Origin: Pohlia nutans
Taxonomy: Eukaryota > Streptophyta > Bryopsida > Bryales > Mniaceae
Assembly (NCBI GenBank): GCA_022496805.1
Contig: CM040089.1
Span: 3,288,501-3,352,500 of the forward strand
Length of the DNA: 64,000 nt
Direction: 5' to 3'
The stretch's first letter is position 1. The number at the start of each line of letters is the position of its first letter. Below are positions 47,101 through 57,745 of this stretch, piece after piece. The position numbers were made by a program, and so were the translations under genes. The notes under the pieces were generated by a model, which was given only the letters and a program-made list of their open reading frames with translations, was not told the DNA's origin and did not search any database.

Positions 47101-47310
47101 TTATATGGTATGATAAACATCCATCTCGGTCTTGGTGGTCAAGTTGGTAGCACTTCCCTCAACAGACTCTTCATTCACGGTGGCCCTTTGGGCCAAAGTT
47201 ACTTCCTCCGATGAACATGAAGAACCGATAGTTAATTACAAATTGATCAATTAAAATTGGCACTAGACCGGTTGAACATACAAATCTGGGGAAAAACCAA
47301 TAAATGCTTA

Positions 47311-47717
47311 GAGCATGGCCACCCATGCCCTCCTAGAGTCTCTCACACTCAAGAAGTAAATGAAAAGTGGGAAGGGCCCTTCAAAAATGCCTCTTAACTC
47401 TCAATCCTAGCGTGTTAAGAAATGGCCCTTCAAATCACTATTTAGTTGACTATATCTCCACAATTTATTTGTGATTGGTTCATTGATTATTTGATGTGCA
47501 CTTTTGATGTGTGAAGGGTGTGCAAGGGTGGGGAGTGTAAGTGCAAGGGTGGGGAGTGTAAGTGCAAGGGTGGGGAGTGTAAGTGCAAGGGTGGGGAGTG
47601 TAAGTGCAAGGGTGGGGAGTGTAAGTGCAAGGGTGGGGAGTGTAAGTGCAAGGGCTCTTCAAATGTAAATGAATAATTTCAGCGAGTTAGCTCTAGCGTG
47701 CATGGGTGGAGATGCTC
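47311..47717. mobile_element. PIF/Harbinger-type MITE (family Q, copy 2)
   Basis: A 407-bp element flanked by exact TTA (47308-47310 and 47718-47720). Ends are GAGCATGGCCACCCATGC and GCATGGGTGGAGATGCTC. It is longer than copy 1 because of an internal 21-bp tandem array. Confidence 0.85.
47520..47654. repeat. 21-bp tandem array inside a MITE, about 6.4 units
   Basis: GTGCAAGGGTGGGGAGTGTA+A repeats six times without change, plus a partial unit. On the minus strand it encodes a CTYTPHP repeat, a by-product of the 21-bp period. Family Q copy 1 has a single related unit. Confidence 0.95.
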
Positions 47718-47721
47718 TTAG

Positions 47722-49196
47722 GAATAGTGCACATATCACATCTTGATTGATTAAAATACTTAAAATTAACTTTATGACCCACTATCGAGAGACCATGGTA
47801 GGATGATTTCAAAAAAAGAGGGACCATGGCCGGTTCCTCCCTGAACCCTGAACTGAAATGCTCCCTTGAAGTTCACCAAATTTACTTCGTTTGCACCAAA
47901 TAAAAAAGATCACCCAAATTTGATGTAAAATATCCAAAGACACCTTTGAATAATAGGAGGCCATCACAAAGATCAGATGTGGTGAATTAATATACTTTTT
48001 ACTTTCAAAGTTGCTGTGAATGGGTTCAACTGAATTTCAAATTTCAAAGACGGAGTGAGCATTGAGCATGTGAGCCTGAGAGAGTTTGATGTAGGAAGGG
48101 ATCTGCATGTGCTAAATTTGGATTTGAAAGCCCAGTTGTAGGGGAGCGATATGCTGTCAATAGTGTTTGCCAACTGGCTCATTGGGGCCCGCCCTCCTCC
48201 TAAAATCCATAATATTTCAAAGCCCCAGAGGCATGCAGGCAGGTAAGGGGGCCCCAGTGGGCACAAAGCCCGTACAAGTGAGGGAGTGTTTTTCAACAGC
48301 TCCCAACAGTGTTTTTCCTGTGTTCTTTTTCTTGAAGCCTAACTGGCGACGTAAAAAAAAATTGGGAATGAATATTTGGCGAAATCTTAAGCTTACAATT
48401 ATATTTTGATAGATTTTTTTCATATTTTGGTATTTTTCTTCACAAAATCTGGCCATCTTCACAAAAAATATAGAAAAAATATGGCGAAAGAATTCATTTT
48501 TTTTCATTTTTTCCCTTGCCCAAAGAGAAATGACATATTTTGTAGAGAAATCTGGCGAAATGTAGCTAGAAAAAAAAATGCTGGCTCCCAGGCAGTTTTC
48601 ATATCCACTGATGCAAGAGTTTGTTGCTCTAAGTTAGGGTTTCCCGTTTTCATGGTTTCCCAGCCACTGCTCCAATTTCTACATTTCAACTCTCACCATC
48701 TGCGTGGCAGCACACCCCCCAATTCCACATGCTCCGAAGACTTTTGACATTTTTCTCCCCATCCATGATGCACCCAGCCCATCATCAAGAAATATTTCAG
48801 GCCGGTGATTTGAATCTGACAAAACTTTCGAATTCAAATACATTTATTCAAAAAATGCCACAATGATACCCATTTCAGTGTCTCACCATTCCCTCAACAA
48901 ATGGGCCCCGGGTGATTTCTAGGATTGTGCAGGAAGCCGAGACTATGGTTCAGAGATGAAGGTTCCAGTACTTTATTCTAACAAGATGCACCTTAGAAAA
49001 ACAAAAATAATGTTTTTTACTGACTGTAACTACCTTTTGTAAATTTTTGTAAATGTGGCTGCCTTTGTCACAAGGTATTCTTTTTGTTATAGAGCTATGA
49101 GCTATGTTATAGAAAGCACAAATGGTAGACCTCACTACCTATGTCTTGAGACATCAATAAACAAACTACCATACATGAGGGTCACATTTGACTATC
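47722..49196. other. Unique intergenic block, locally GC-moderate
   Basis: Non-repetitive sequence with a GC-richer patch at 48180-48300 and scattered TGGCGAAA words at 48375-48570. Open frames here are short and overlap on both strands without protein-like composition. No gene is called. Confidence 0.4.
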
Positions 49197-49307
49197 CACT
49201 AGTAGAAAAGGTGGTGCTTCCCAGGGAAATGTCCAGGCAAAATTATTGTGCATGAATGGAATTGGGCACCACATGCCTAAGCAACTCCTTCGGCAATGCC
49301 ACTAGTG
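49197..49307. mobile_element. CACTA-like foldback MITE (family W, copy 2)
   Basis: A 111-bp element with ends CACTAGTAGAAAAGGTGGTG and GCAATGCCACTAGTG. It shares GGAATTGGGCACCACATGCC with copy 1 at 38678-38797. Confidence 0.75.
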
Positions 49308-49309
49308 AT

Positions 49310-50030
49310 TAGGTCTCAAAATTGAAATTCCACATTAAATTTTGAGGGGTTCAGGTAACCCAAACCAATCACAAGATGACCTATGACACTTTTAAACAAA
49401 AAATGTTGAAACGGAAGGTACCGCCAAGGATTTATTTTTCACTATGGTCTTCTGGCCAGGCTTATGATTAGGATTATTGTTATGATGATCTGGAGCTTCA
49501 CCGAACCAGGGAACTCAGTCAGCATCTTGAATGCAAAATACAATGAAATCAAATATAGTATGGCTTGTCTCCATATTTCCCCCTGACCAGCTTGCACCTT
49601 CATTTGAAAAGTGCACCCGGTGATCTTATAGGAGATGCTGTTGGCTTGGTCAATTTCAGTGAACTTGCTCACTCTTGTGTACAGACAGTAGAAAAGTGAC
49701 AAATACCATGGGTATGTATATGAATGATGAAGGTGATTCTAGCAATGACAGCTCAACTAGTGAGGTTCAGATGCATTTGAAAACTACAAAAAGAAAGAGA
49801 GGCTATGCCCCGAGGTCCAATTGTGATGTTTGGCAATTAATCTATTATGAATGAAAGTCAGTCAGGTCCACTGGTCCAGTTGTTTCCCATTAAAAAAAAC
49901 ACCATTACTGATGAGAGAATGAGGTGGGGGGGAGGGGCATAATGCCTTGACCCGCAATAATTACAGCCTCTGGCACCACCTCCCACCCTTTCTTGGGCCC
50001 AATAGGCTTGAGAACCCCAAAGCCAGCATG
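49310..50030. other. Intergenic stretch, nothing recognised
   Basis: Unique sequence, no gene supported. Confidence 0.4.
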
Positions 50031-50333
50031 CAGTGCAGGCCAGGGGGCTGCAAAAAGAAAACTTGCATGCGGGCAGCAGATGAATAAGAAGACTAACTTA
50101 CTACACTGAACTCACCATATTCTGTGGCCCACGGGATTAACGAGAGGCTTTACTTTTTTAAATACCGTGGTAAACTTCATCCAAAATGGACGAAAATCTG
50201 TTATACTGGATGAATGTACCCACAACAATTATCCACCCATGGCGATTTCAGTGTAATGAATCCTAAATTAACTCCCATAAATTCACTTCTCAGTATCCCA
50301 CCTGAACAACAAGAGGCGAGTGAAGAACCCTAG
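50031..50333. repeat. Direct duplication, left copy (occupied by a MITE)
   Basis: Runs from CAGTGCAGGCCAGGGGGCTG to GAAGAACCCTAGGCTAGAG. It matches 50341-50508 closely except that it holds family S copy 3 at 50104-50253. The duplication predates that insertion. Confidence 0.85.
50104..50253. mobile_element. TA-flanked foldback MITE, family S, copy 3
   Basis: A 150-bp element with ends CACTGAACTCACCATATTCT and ATGGCGATTTCAGTG. The left duplicated block reads CTTACTA-element-TAATGAATCC and the right block reads CTTACTAATGAATCC. The unoccupied site is therefore visible and the duplication is TA. Confidence 0.9.
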
Positions 50334-50340
50334 GCTAGAG

Positions 50341-50508
50341 CAGTGCAGGTCAGGGGTCTGAAAAGAAAACTTGCGTGCGGGCAGCAGATGAATAATAGCA
50401 ATAAGAAGACTAATAACTTACTAATGAATCCTAATTAACTCCCATAAATTCACTTCTCAGTATCCCATCTCAACAAGAAAGAAGAAGTGAAGAACCCTAG
50501 GCTAGATT
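50341..50508. repeat. Direct duplication, right copy (empty site)
   Basis: Begins CAGTGCAGGTCAGGGG and ends GAAGAACCCTAGGCTAGAT. It lacks the 150-bp MITE and gains a small AATAGCAATAAGAAGAC variant. It lies just upstream of the PLATZ start region. Confidence 0.85.
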
Positions 50509-50639
50509 TTCCTTTGAAAATTTCAGTGAAAGGAAATGGCAGTGAGGGACAGAGGCTAGCAATAGGGGGGACAGTAGCACTAATAATGACTTGGTCCCTA
50601 CCCACATGCATCACACATGTATGTGAAGCACTCGCACTG

Positions 50640-51130
50640 CCAATGTCGTTCTGACCGGCCACCCGGCCCGCGCCCGGCCCGGCCCGCAACCAGTGCCGTA
50701 GCGTGCTACAGCGTCGGTCCGCACTGGCGCGGTCAGACCATCCGCGTCAGCGCTCGGTGTTAGGGCCGGGGCAGCGCGCGGTGGTAGGGCACGGAATGGG
50801 GGGCAAAGTTGAATCTCGAGAGAGGGAGCCCGCGAGAGCGAGTGGCGGGCGCGGGGAATATTTGAGTGCTCTGGGCTGGTTGTATTTAGCTCCGTTCGGC
50901 GGGCAGCGGGCAGCGGGCAGGCAGAGAGAATAAGGGCCGACGGGAAGAGGGCTCCGCGTTCCCGCCCTGCGCCAGCCGACCTCGCCGCCGCTGCCATCGT
51001 CCTCGCCGCGCCGCTCTTTGGACGTCTTCCCCCTCTTCTGCCATCGCCCCTCCTTCATCGCTGCATCTACATCTTCAGTTCTGTTGCAGCGCTGAACCCA
51101 CTGCTCTCGATTTCAGCCCCTCTCTCGTTT
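50640..51130 (+). promoter_or_regulatory. GC-rich start region of the PLATZ gene
   Basis: GC content rises sharply at about 50640, with many CpGs (CCGGCCCGCGCCCGGCCCGG), and tapers after about 51130 into a T/G-rich leader. This is the only such island in the window and lies on the 5' side of the PLATZ CDS. GGTTGTATTTAGCTCC near 50877 is a possible TATA-like site, but no start point can be fixed by eye. The open frames on both strands here reflect GC composition. Confidence 0.45.
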
Positions 51131-52306
51131 TCCGCTGCCGTTTTGGTCACTTACAGTGGCCGGGAGCTCAGTTTTAGCTCGCGATCTGGCTTTGAAGTCT
51201 TCCCCAGCAGTCCTCGCCGCCAATTGAAGTCGCGCTGCGCATTTTCACTCTCTGGCACTGATTTTTGGGAAATTTACTCCAATTCTGGTTCAGTTTTGGT
51301 AGGGGAGGCTCACATTGGGTGTCCGGGAGCTCTGCAGTGCATAATTGTGGCAGTTTTGAGTGCAATTGAGTAGTGTGGGTTCAATTGAGCTCTTTCCTGA
51401 GCTGGAGTTGAGAATTGTATGTTTAGAGAGCAGATCTGGTACTATAGGGACCGGGGCTCGTTCTTGCAAGTGTAGTTTGGGCTGAACTGGGGCGAGATCT
51501 AGTTTTGGAACAGTTGATTGCAATTGGGCTCTCCTGAGATTTGGAAGTTAGTGAGCTGGTTGAGAATTTTGCTCTACTGGCGGCGATCCTGGCCTGTTTT
51601 GAAACAATTGCGCCCGCTGTACGTGGAGTCGTACAGTCAGGACAATTAACTCGAAGACTGACAGTCTCCTTAGCATCGGCCATTTTGGGTTCCACCAGTT
51701 CTTGTTCTACTCCGAGGCTGGCGTCGTCTGTGTGTGAGGATTGGCTTGTGAAGATTCCGGGGGTGGTTTACACTTGTGTCTTGGGCGAGCAATTGTCGGG
51801 GAATGTTGGAACCCGTAGTAGTTCTCTTCAAGAGTGCTTCACAGCGTTCAATTGCAGACAGTGTTGCGAGTTTGTTCCAGGATCTGAAAGATTAGTGAGG
51901 CAATTGGCCAAGGTGAAGGCGAGTTGAGTGTATTTTGTGACTCCCGTTTTTTTCGGAGATTTAAAGTGAGGCTGTTAGAGTACTGGATCTGCAATTGTGA
52001 GCCTCTTGGCTAATTGAGAACCTCCTGATCTGTAGTGTCTTTCCACTGAGAGTTTTTAAACGGGAATGCATCTTTGTGGGGCGGTATAGACAGTTTGAGG
52101 GTAGTCAATTGGTCTAATTTGGTTTAGAGACGAGATGCGTTTTTTTCGGCTTCCATTTTTTTTCAATCTGGTAATTGCTTCATCGACTGGAACCTATGAC
52201 TTCTTCGGCTTTTCCAGTGTAGACAACTTGAATCTGGAGCTTCATCCATAGCGGAGTGGTCTTCTGCCGACAGTGGACAGTGTTCCTGTAGCCTTAATTT
52301 TCAGCC
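51131..52306 (+). promoter_or_regulatory. Long 5' leader of the PLATZ gene, probably with an intron
   Basis: About 1.2 kb of T/G-rich sequence typical of plant leaders. It contains upstream open frames on the coding strand (76 codons at 51143-51373 and 128 codons at 51541-51927), neither with a recognisable domain. Just before the start codon, CTTAATTTTCAG (ending 52304) looks like a 3' splice site with a branch-like CTTAAT, so a leader intron may end there and remove the upstream frames. This is inference; the donor could not be chosen. Confidence 0.4.
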
Positions 52307-53077
52307 ATGGTGGGTTACGACCTGTCCGTGTTGCCTCAGAAGCCAGCGTGGTTGGAGTCTCTTCTGGCGGAGAAATTCTTCGTGCCGTGCTCTAAGCACG
52401 GAGCGTTGAAGAAAAACGAGCGCAATGTTTTCTGTGTGGACTGCAATGCTGGTGTCTGCCAGCATTGTGTTCCAAATCACCACAACCATTGTATTCTTCA
52501 GATTCGGCGATACGTTTACCACGATGTAATTCGTCTACAAGACATTCAGCGTCTCCTCGACTGCTCGACCGTGCAGACATACATCATCAACAGCGCTCGA
52601 GTTGTCTTTCTGAACCAGAGACCGCAGCCGCGCCCTTCCAAGGGTATGGGAAACGCCTGCGGGACTTGCGACAGGAGTCTTCAAGACTCGTACGCCTACT
52701 GCTCTGTTGCTTGCAAAGTGGACGCCGTAATTAGCACCGGGAGGGATCTGCAAAGCCTTCTGCCGGAAAGCAACAATATGCCCTACTCGTTGTTCTCTTG
52801 CTCACCGACTCGGAGTTTGAAGGGGGGTAAGCTCGAAATTGAGGACGAGCTCTTGACAGACGCTTTCGATGTGTCGCCGACTCAGACGTCATCGACTTCC
52901 ACAGCCAGTGACGGGACCGGGTTTGGTGTTGTATCGACGGCTTCAACGCTGGGTTTACTGCCCAAGAAAGTCCGCAGTGGCCGTCTGTCGGCGATGGCGA
53001 CGTCGCCCAAGTCTGTAATATTACCAGTATCTGTGAAGAGAAGGAAAGGCACCCCTCACAGATCGCCATTTTGCTAG
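52307..53077 (+). CDS. PLATZ zinc-dependent DNA-binding transcription factor
   Basis: Encodes 256 residues in one exon. The PLATZ family (plant AT-rich sequence and zinc-binding) acts in the nucleus and represses or modulates transcription at A/T-rich DNA. Both zinc motifs are complete. The first is C28-x2-H31-x11-C43-x2-C46-x4-C51-x2-C54-x3-H58-x2-H61. The second is C118-x2-C121-x10-C132-x3-C136. The stretch between them (RRYVYHDVIRLQDIQRLLDC) is the usual family core. The C-terminal half is Ser/Thr-rich and ends in the basic RRKGTPHRSPF signature common in plant members. The length is normal for the family. The start sits in GCCATGGTG, a good plant context, and the protein begins directly ahead of the family's N-terminal PAWLESLLAEKFF. 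No intron interrupts the CDS, whereas many angiosperm PLATZ genes are split. The target genes cannot be inferred. Confidence 0.95.
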   Translation: MVGYDLSVLPQKPAWLESLLAEKFFVPCSKHGALKKNERNVFCVDCNAGVCQHCVPNHHNHCILQIRRYVYHDVIRLQDIQRLLDCSTVQTYIINSARVVFLNQRPQPRPSKGMGNACGTCDRSLQDSYAYCSVACKVDAVISTGRDLQSLLPESNNMPYSLFSCSPTRSLKGGKLEIEDELLTDAFDVSPTQTSSTSTASDGTGFGVVSTASTLGLLPKKVRSGRLSAMATSPKSVILPVSVKRRKGTPHRSPFC

Positions 53078-53760
53078 GAAAGTGCTCTCGCAGCAGGGCT
53101 CAGTTCGTTTCTTTCTCCTCCATCTCACACATTTTTTGGTATCGCGAAGTCGGTTACCCAGTAGTTCTTTATTTCTCCCTTGTACGGGAGCTTTCATCGG
53201 AACGAGTTATGTCGTTTCTTACGACAAATTGGAATAGCAGAAACGGCTTGTTCCCCCAGTCCGGTCGACACTTTTAGTCTTTAAGTGGATGGAAGGAGCG
53301 CTTTGATTCTTTTGTGGCTGCTAGAGGCGATATACTTTTTAGAGTTTGCGAGTTTTGAATGAATTACACTACACACGTTGACGTCATGAGATCATTTCAT
53401 GCCTTGATAGCTCAACTCAATCTGATTTGTAAGAACATCGTCCACAATTGTGGTGTTTTGGCTTTAGATCTTGACCCTTCTGGCTTCGATGGACACATAG
53501 GTAGTGAGTGAGTCTGTCTTCGGGCTCGTTCGGGGACTGCAGGCGTTGGAGCTTCATTGGAGAAGAGTTCTATACTCAAAAGAGAGAGGGCTACAGTCTT
53601 TAGGGACATGACATTGGCTTGTGCCCTGCAATTACAGACAATGCACAGGGAGATTTGTTCCCTAAGAAGGTAGTTCAAGCAGATCTTGCTTGTTGTAGTT
53701 CTATATTATTATGATTATAAGATATGAGGCAGTTCTTGTAATAAAAGCTTGGCCATGCCC
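53078..53760 (+). terminator. PLATZ 3' UTR with AATAAA poly(A) signal
   Basis: After the TAG stop the sequence stays GC-moderate. AATAAA at 53740-53745 (TTGTAATAAAAGC) is the best poly(A) signal, giving a 3' UTR of about 0.68 kb. Another AATAAA lies near 54806, so a longer form is possible. Confidence 0.55.
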
Positions 53761-56180
53761 GAGATCTGACTCTATTTGCACTAATTTCTTGTTTGGGTTT
53801 TCAAATTATCTTAGATTGTGGGTCCTGTGACTTTTTGCTTGCATGTCTACGGAAGTTGATCAGTCTTTCCTCTTGAGATCTCCATTCTGATCGCGTGCTT
53901 TTCTAACAACTTGTCGAGGATCTGTCTGATCCCTGTGGTTGTCTACGGGAGCTCCTCAGGTATCTTACCCGCAGTGTGCTTGAGCGTCTCTGGTGACCAG
54001 CTGCGATTCCATAGTGTTCATCGTCAGTCTATGTTCTGCTCTCAGCGCACCAGTGTGAGTTCTTCAACGACAGGTTCGTTTTATCTTTTGGTTGCCACTC
54101 TTCGATGTACGGTCATTTGCAAACTCAGTTTTGAAATCTGGTTACGTGTAGAACAGCATTCTGTCGGACACCGAAGTCGGCATCGGAGCTCCCTGTTTCT
54201 TTACTTGCTTCTCAGTGTCCCCCAGTTGACAACATAGCTCTCTGTTTTGAATTTTGTCGTACTTCTGATATCTTGATCTTGAGTCCCTAGCGAGTTTACA
54301 CTTTGGTGTAGCTTTTTGCCTGATGGGAGGACCACTCCTATGAGTTAGTTTCCATGTATTGGAGTAATTAGTGGTTTTCCGTGCATATTATGAGATGCTA
54401 CTCTTCCGCAATTCAAGGTGCAGACATTTTCAAGTGTTATTACCTTTAATTGTGTATGGTATGGCTGGTCGGTGGTCTCAGCCTCACGAGCAAAAGCGTA
54501 TCAGTGTGCTGCGGCGAGTCCCACACTCCCACCTTTTCGGAATTTAGGACGGGTATCTGGGGAGTTGTCTCTGTTTTGCACAGCGCTTGACAAAGAGACT
54601 ATTGACATATATTTGAACTTTTTGTTGAATTTTCGTTGTTGTGCATTCGTGTTTTACTGGCTGCTGTAACAATTAAGTTAATAGGTTGCGTCTACTGTAA
54701 CATCTGGCATGGGGTGCTTTTGGTAGATTTCTCTGCTAATGGTCTGAGGTCAGAGTGGAATCTTTCACTTTAACAATGACATTGTTGTTGGGATGAAAAA
54801 TCGTAAATAAATGAACAGTGAATGGAGCTGTTTCATGATCTCGATGCGACGGTTTTTCTTCAGGTTACTACCGATGTACCGACCTTCCAACTGACTGCTG
54901 TTGAGAAACATGAACCGTTAAGAGATCACATTCTGTGAAAGGCGTGGGTGTTGCATATTTTCAAACTACAGGTTTGCAAGAGTATTATCCAGAGACCTCA
55001 TGTGTTAGTTTACTCGAATTCCTGCAGCAAAATATAGTTGATGTACTAATTCATCTTTATTTTATACGACACACATCATCAAATTTACCAATTCATGAAC
55101 TCATCGTGCACTGGATGAGTTCGTTATGATATTATCCAAACGACACACGTTCCTTTAAGATGGTTCAAGGTGGTGGTTTCTTTGATGATTCTGACAAACA
55201 CTTGTTCACTGCTACAGATTTTTGTGAGCGGTCTTATGACACTCACCATAGGTGTAATCTGATCAACGACCGTTGGGTACGTACACTAAGATGGGCTGAT
55301 GCTGTGCTCATGCTGTGCTGAGGCTTGCACGCACTTCATGTATCTTGATCTTAGTTAAAGGGATTGAGATGAATGTCGTGTATTGAACAACCTTAATTGA
55401 TGCTTTTAATGTATGAGGATTCGGCAGTTGTTCTTCTGATTCCATGCTCTAAGCTAAGAAAGGACATTCCTATTCACGTCGGTGCATTCCTATTCCTGGT
55501 GTACTAAAAGTGTCTCCAATTATGATGAAGCTCTTCCCACTGTGGGTGACGCTCACATACGTAGTGAACTCAAGGATTGAAGCACGAGTTGAATTTTGGT
55601 TTTGGTGACCTCAATGCTTCAAACCTTTTGCAGCAAAACTGAGAGCAGGCACTGGAGACGGAGATTCATGTGAGACCGGATCCGAGAACGCTGATTACGG
55701 GTCCGGTGCTCAGGCGATTGTCTGTGGGCAGTCACCATGGAGAAGTATTCAGATGCAACACGTGCAGACTTAAACAGCAGAGTTAGGTCGAATGAATTCC
55801 ACACGTGCAAGACTGCTGTGTATTGGCTCTACGGTTTGACATCGCACGCAAGTCATAACTGCGACAACTGTTTACATCTTGTCGTAATTAATACTATTGA
55901 TCACGATTTCACTTGACAAGGGTTAAGTTTCAGGTGAGATCGGCCCTACATCTGGAGCTAGCTCACGGATGCTGAACGCCCCCTAGCTACACCGTTCCAT
56001 GTACTGTACAGCCGGTCAAAGTGAATGAAGAAGCTCAATTTGCAAGGCATTAGCAAAATCCACCAGGAGGCTAGGTCATCGACTGGGGGGAGAAGGGTCG
56101 GTAGTGTGTTCTGCCAGGGTTGATATTGCTCAGGACAGACTACCTTATCAACAAAAGTCTCATCGATCAATTATGGAATA
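53761..56180. other. GC-moderate region, no recognisable gene
   Basis: Base composition resembles transcribed or genic DNA rather than the AT-rich repeats to the left. All open frames are short. The longest, 108 codons at 53911-54237 plus, has no domain. It may be an alternative 3' UTR, a non-coding transcript or a decayed gene, and nothing here lets me choose. Confidence 0.35.
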
Positions 56181-56195
56181 TAATTTTGAAATGCA

Positions 56196-56368
56196 TGTTG
56201 CCTTGGCCAAAAATTGTAAAGATAAAATAAAAAATCACATAGCTAAAATCAAAAGCCATAAAGGCAAAGCAAAAGACCAAAATGTTTGGCATATGTCACT
56301 TTGACAATGACTCATGTTTAGCATTTTGGTCTTTGCAATTTTTGGCTTTGTCTATGTGATTTTTGGCA
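56196..56368. repeat. Foldback sequence
   Basis: The left arm AAAAAATCACATAGCTAAAA...GCAAAGCAAAAGACCAAAATG pairs with the right arm CATTTTGGTCTTTGCAATTT...TATGTGATTTTTGGC. The match is imperfect but extends over about 70 bases per arm. It may be a foldback MITE; no target duplication was seen. Confidence 0.55.
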
Positions 56369-56399
56369 ACTCTCTCATCTCCTTTTATTAGTCTTATGA

Positions 56400-57020
56400 A
56401 ATCTTTCTAAGTCAAGTTTGAATTTAAAAAAATTATGCCGAGAAGGTGGTTAAACACAAAGAGAAAGAAGACAAAAAATTATAAGTGGAGAGCAAGGAGT
56501 AAACACAAAGAGAAAAGACTCATATGTTAGTGGAGTAATCGCACTAACAAGAGCAAAGAAAATGAAATCAATGGTCATAGTATATAGGAATTGAGACTTC
56601 TGTTCCAAATGTAAATTGACCTTGAAGTCTCCAAACATACAATAACTTGTCCCCTCAAGTTTTCATTATTTATCTTTTTTTTTTAAAAGACAGTGTTTAA
56701 TTTGTATTTCAATGAACTTTAAGTTTTATTATTGTCGCATTTCAAACACCATAGTTAGGTGTGTAAAACCGGTCAAAAATCATGAAAAGATTGGATCATG
56801 ATATGAATAGGGCACTTGGCGAGCCTCGCCCAAAAGGTGAAAATTTGGAGAGCTAGGGTGCCCTTTTTATTGAGCCCTTTGAATAGTTGATAGTTGACGA
56901 GTGGCTGTTGAAGCTTGCAATTCAGTCGGAGCGACACTGTAGTCATTGAGAGCTCAATTAAAGAGCCCTGTTCGAGATGCTCTTCCTATTGCAGCGCTGC
57001 CCCGGTCTCGTCGTCCATGG
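56400..57020. other. Intergenic stretch, possible MITE remnant
   Basis: GAGATGCTC followed by TTC near 56976-56985 resembles a family Q right end. A paired AGGGCAC...GTGCCCT lies at about 56808-56867. Boundaries are unclear and no gene was found. Confidence 0.35.
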
Positions 57021-57022
57021 TA

Positions 57023-57378
57023 TCATCTACACGGGCTCTGAGGGAAGGATGCAAGGCCAGCAACGACTTCGCCCACGGCAGCTTCCACAGCACATATATC
57101 AAGCAGACCGTTCCGTTGACTCACAATAATGCCAATGTAGAGGATCTCTCGCTTGGAATCGTAATGCATGTTGACAGGAAAGCCTGGCAGAATATTCTCG
57201 TTTAGGGTTTGGAGCTCGCCTCAGGCTTGAGAAAGGGCTGCTTGCGAATCCTGCTGCCGGACGACTCACTCGGCGAACACGAGAAACGACTCGTCCTTGG
57301 AAAACGAACATTCGTGAACAGGATCTTCGTTCCGTCTTTTACTTCCATTGCCAGTACCTCGATTTCCTCTTCAGTCAC
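57023..57378 (-). pseudogene. Strictosidine-synthase-like protein, broken fragment
   Basis: Reading the minus strand from an acceptor-like TTGCAG (just before 57378), the translation passes through EVLAMEVKDGTKILFTN, then, after a shift of frame, FSKDESFLVFAE. Further on in the same shifted frame comes NENILPGFPVNMHYDSKREI. These pieces line up in order with the conserved strictosidine-synthase-like / adipocyte plasma-membrane-associated protein core (typically F-A-N-G-V-x-L-S-x-D-E-S-F...E-T, then N-L-P-G-F-P-D-N). Damage seen: a small deletion between FTN and SKDES, and two in-frame stops between VFAE and LQTLNENILPG. Only the central part of the beta-propeller is left. Functional relatives are secreted or endomembrane hydrolase-like proteins. 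The family assignment rests on recalled motifs and needs a profile search. Confidence 0.55.
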
Positions 57379-57379
57379 C

Positions 57380-57745
57380 TGCAATTTTTCTTCTGTTGAA
57401 TGTTATCTCTTCAACGGTGAAGCTCTTCGACAAATGTGCACTATCCTAGTGAGTTTCATAACCCGAGGAATTAGGCGCTAGCTGCTAGAGAATCAGGACG
57501 AACTCGTGAATTTCAACATTCACCAACTCTGACGACCCCAATTAGTGATTATCATATTGCATAGTGATTAGCAACATGACTATGGTATCGGCCTCACGCA
57601 CATGAGGTGGAAAAATGGCGTGCGCCGGCGGGCGCCAACGACAATCATCCAACTCTGTCCCTGTGCGAGGCGGACTTCTCCCGCCGTCGCAGACCTCCGC
57701 CACAGCGCCGCGACTCCGGCATTTCCCCTTTTTACTGCCGTTTCT
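57380..57745. other. GC-rich stretch between pseudogene and Harbinger element
   Basis: GC-rich from about 57600. Several overlapping open frames on both strands lack domains. It may belong to the Harbinger element's left arm if the boundary is farther out than proposed. Confidence 0.35.

Noticed and set aside
47480..47662. 60-codon CTYTPHP-repeat protein
   Set aside because: By-product of the 21-bp tandem array within a MITE, where 21 is a multiple of three.
50450..51058. Minus-strand open frames of 79-128 codons in the GC-rich island
   Set aside because: Several frames are open on both strands at once, as expected from GC-rich composition with few stop codons. No domains.
51541..51927. 128-codon frame upstream of the PLATZ gene as a separate gene
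   Set aside because: No recognisable domain. It sits in the leader region and is better treated as a possible upstream frame.
56800..56990. A complete family Q MITE
   Set aside because: Only a right-end-like GAGATGCTC-TTC is visible. No matching left end or duplication was found.
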